64,000 nt of DNA from contig NZ_JACGVG010000035.1 in NCBI RefSeq assembly GCF_014077095.1, positions 1-64,000 on the forward strand. The letters run 5' to 3'. Below are positions 63,732 through 64,000 of this stretch, piece after piece. This DNA comes from Colwellia sp. MB02u-6 (GTDB lineage: Bacteria; Pseudomonadota; Gammaproteobacteria; Enterobacterales; Alteromonadaceae). Both the position numbers and the translations under genes were made by a program. How positions within the stretch are numbered: position 1 is the first letter of the stretch; the number at the start of each line of letters is the position of its first letter. The notes beneath the pieces are model-generated. The model was not told the origin of the DNA and did not search any database. It was given only the letters and a program-made list of their open reading frames with translations.

Positions 63732-64000
63732 ATGAGCAATACAGAAATAATTGGTGACTCAAGAATGATTGAAACTAACCAACCCGATATGCATGAAAAG
63801 TTGGTTGATATCGTTCATAAGCATATTGAGCATCCATCACGAAAGCCAATACAAGCACACACTCAGCAAGCATTTGATGAAATTAATGCTATTGTGCTCG
63901 CATTTTCGGGCGAAGTTATTCTTGATTCCTGTTGTGGTGTTGGCCAAAGTACGCGCTTATTAGCCAAGCAAAATCCGGATGCCTTAGTCATAGGGGTAGA
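63732..64000 (+). CDS. tRNA (guanine-N7)-methyltransferase-like protein, partial
   Basis: The first 89 codons are in the window. HTQQAFDEINAI and ILDSCCGVGQSTRLLAKQNP form the SAM-binding start (a variant of the DxGCGxG motif) of TrmB-like enzymes. The N-terminal 50 residues fit a short form found in marine gammaproteobacteria. A small overlap of function with other class I methyltransferases cannot be excluded. It continues past the right edge. Confidence 0.72.
   Translation, partial: MSNTEIIGDSRMIETNQPDMHEKLVDIVHKHIEHPSRKPIQAHTQQAFDEINAIVLAFSGEVILDSCCGVGQSTRLLAKQNPDALVIGV

Overview
The window looks like chromosomal DNA of a marine gammaproteobacterium, most likely Colwelliaceae (Colwellia or Thalassotalea type). 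This rests on low GC, enterobacterial-like housekeeping synteny, sulfite reductase of the CysJI type, FadBA, EF-P with EpmB, and cell-surface PEP-CTERM and RHS proteins. The genus is an inference from recognising protein families, not from a database search.

Layout. 1-100: 3' end of a 5S rRNA and its terminator. 560-4870: cysJ-cysI-cysH sulfate assimilation operon. 4.9-9.1 kb: a TIGR03899-like protein, a response regulator with a degenerate GGDEF and an intact EAL domain, and a MazG-like protein. 9.3-12.7 kb: fadBA. 12.8-22 kb: an acetyltransferase, a prolyl oligopeptidase whose lipoprotein signal is cut off by a frameshift, Mn-type pyrophosphatase, fructose-1,6-bisphosphatase, a large secreted zinc metalloprotease and an arginase-family hydrolase. 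22-26.7 kb: EamA exporter, MocR-type regulator, Bcr/CflA-like exporter and ElbB. 26.7-31.9 kb: a 56-residue Cys-rich protein, aroQ-accB-accC and dsbD with a decayed cutA in front of it. 32.3-35.1 kb: fxsA-groES-groEL with two heat-shock type promoters. 58.8-64 kb: DUF3016 protein, a small hypothetical protein, epmB and efp (divergent), an ABC-2 exporter pair and the start of a trmB-like methyltransferase.

In E. coli fxsA-groSL lies close to epmB-efp, and cutA-dsbD lies close on the other side. Here the same backbone is recognisable, but about 23 kb of accessory DNA (about 35.2-58.7 kb) separates groEL from the epmB-efp side. That block holds a cyclic-di-GMP enzyme, a flavin monooxygenase with a zinc-ribbon-like N-terminus, a minimal tyrosine recombinase, an outer-membrane-type protein lacking a normal start codon, one clear and one possible PEP-CTERM protein, a 2095-residue teneurin-like RHS/YD protein followed by a small membrane protein (candidate immunity partner), a membrane dipeptidase, and dead insertion sequences of the IS630, IS110 and IS3 families. 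Two further copies of the groEL 3' end plus its terminator lie inside it (about 43.46 and 52.37 kb), and a dispersed repeat occurs in both orientations. This suggests repeated insertion or duplication at the groEL tail.

Signs of gene decay are frequent: the peptidase frameshift, the cutA relic, three broken transposases, tail duplications behind epmB, and orphan C-terminal fragments. No CRISPR array or tRNA gene was seen.
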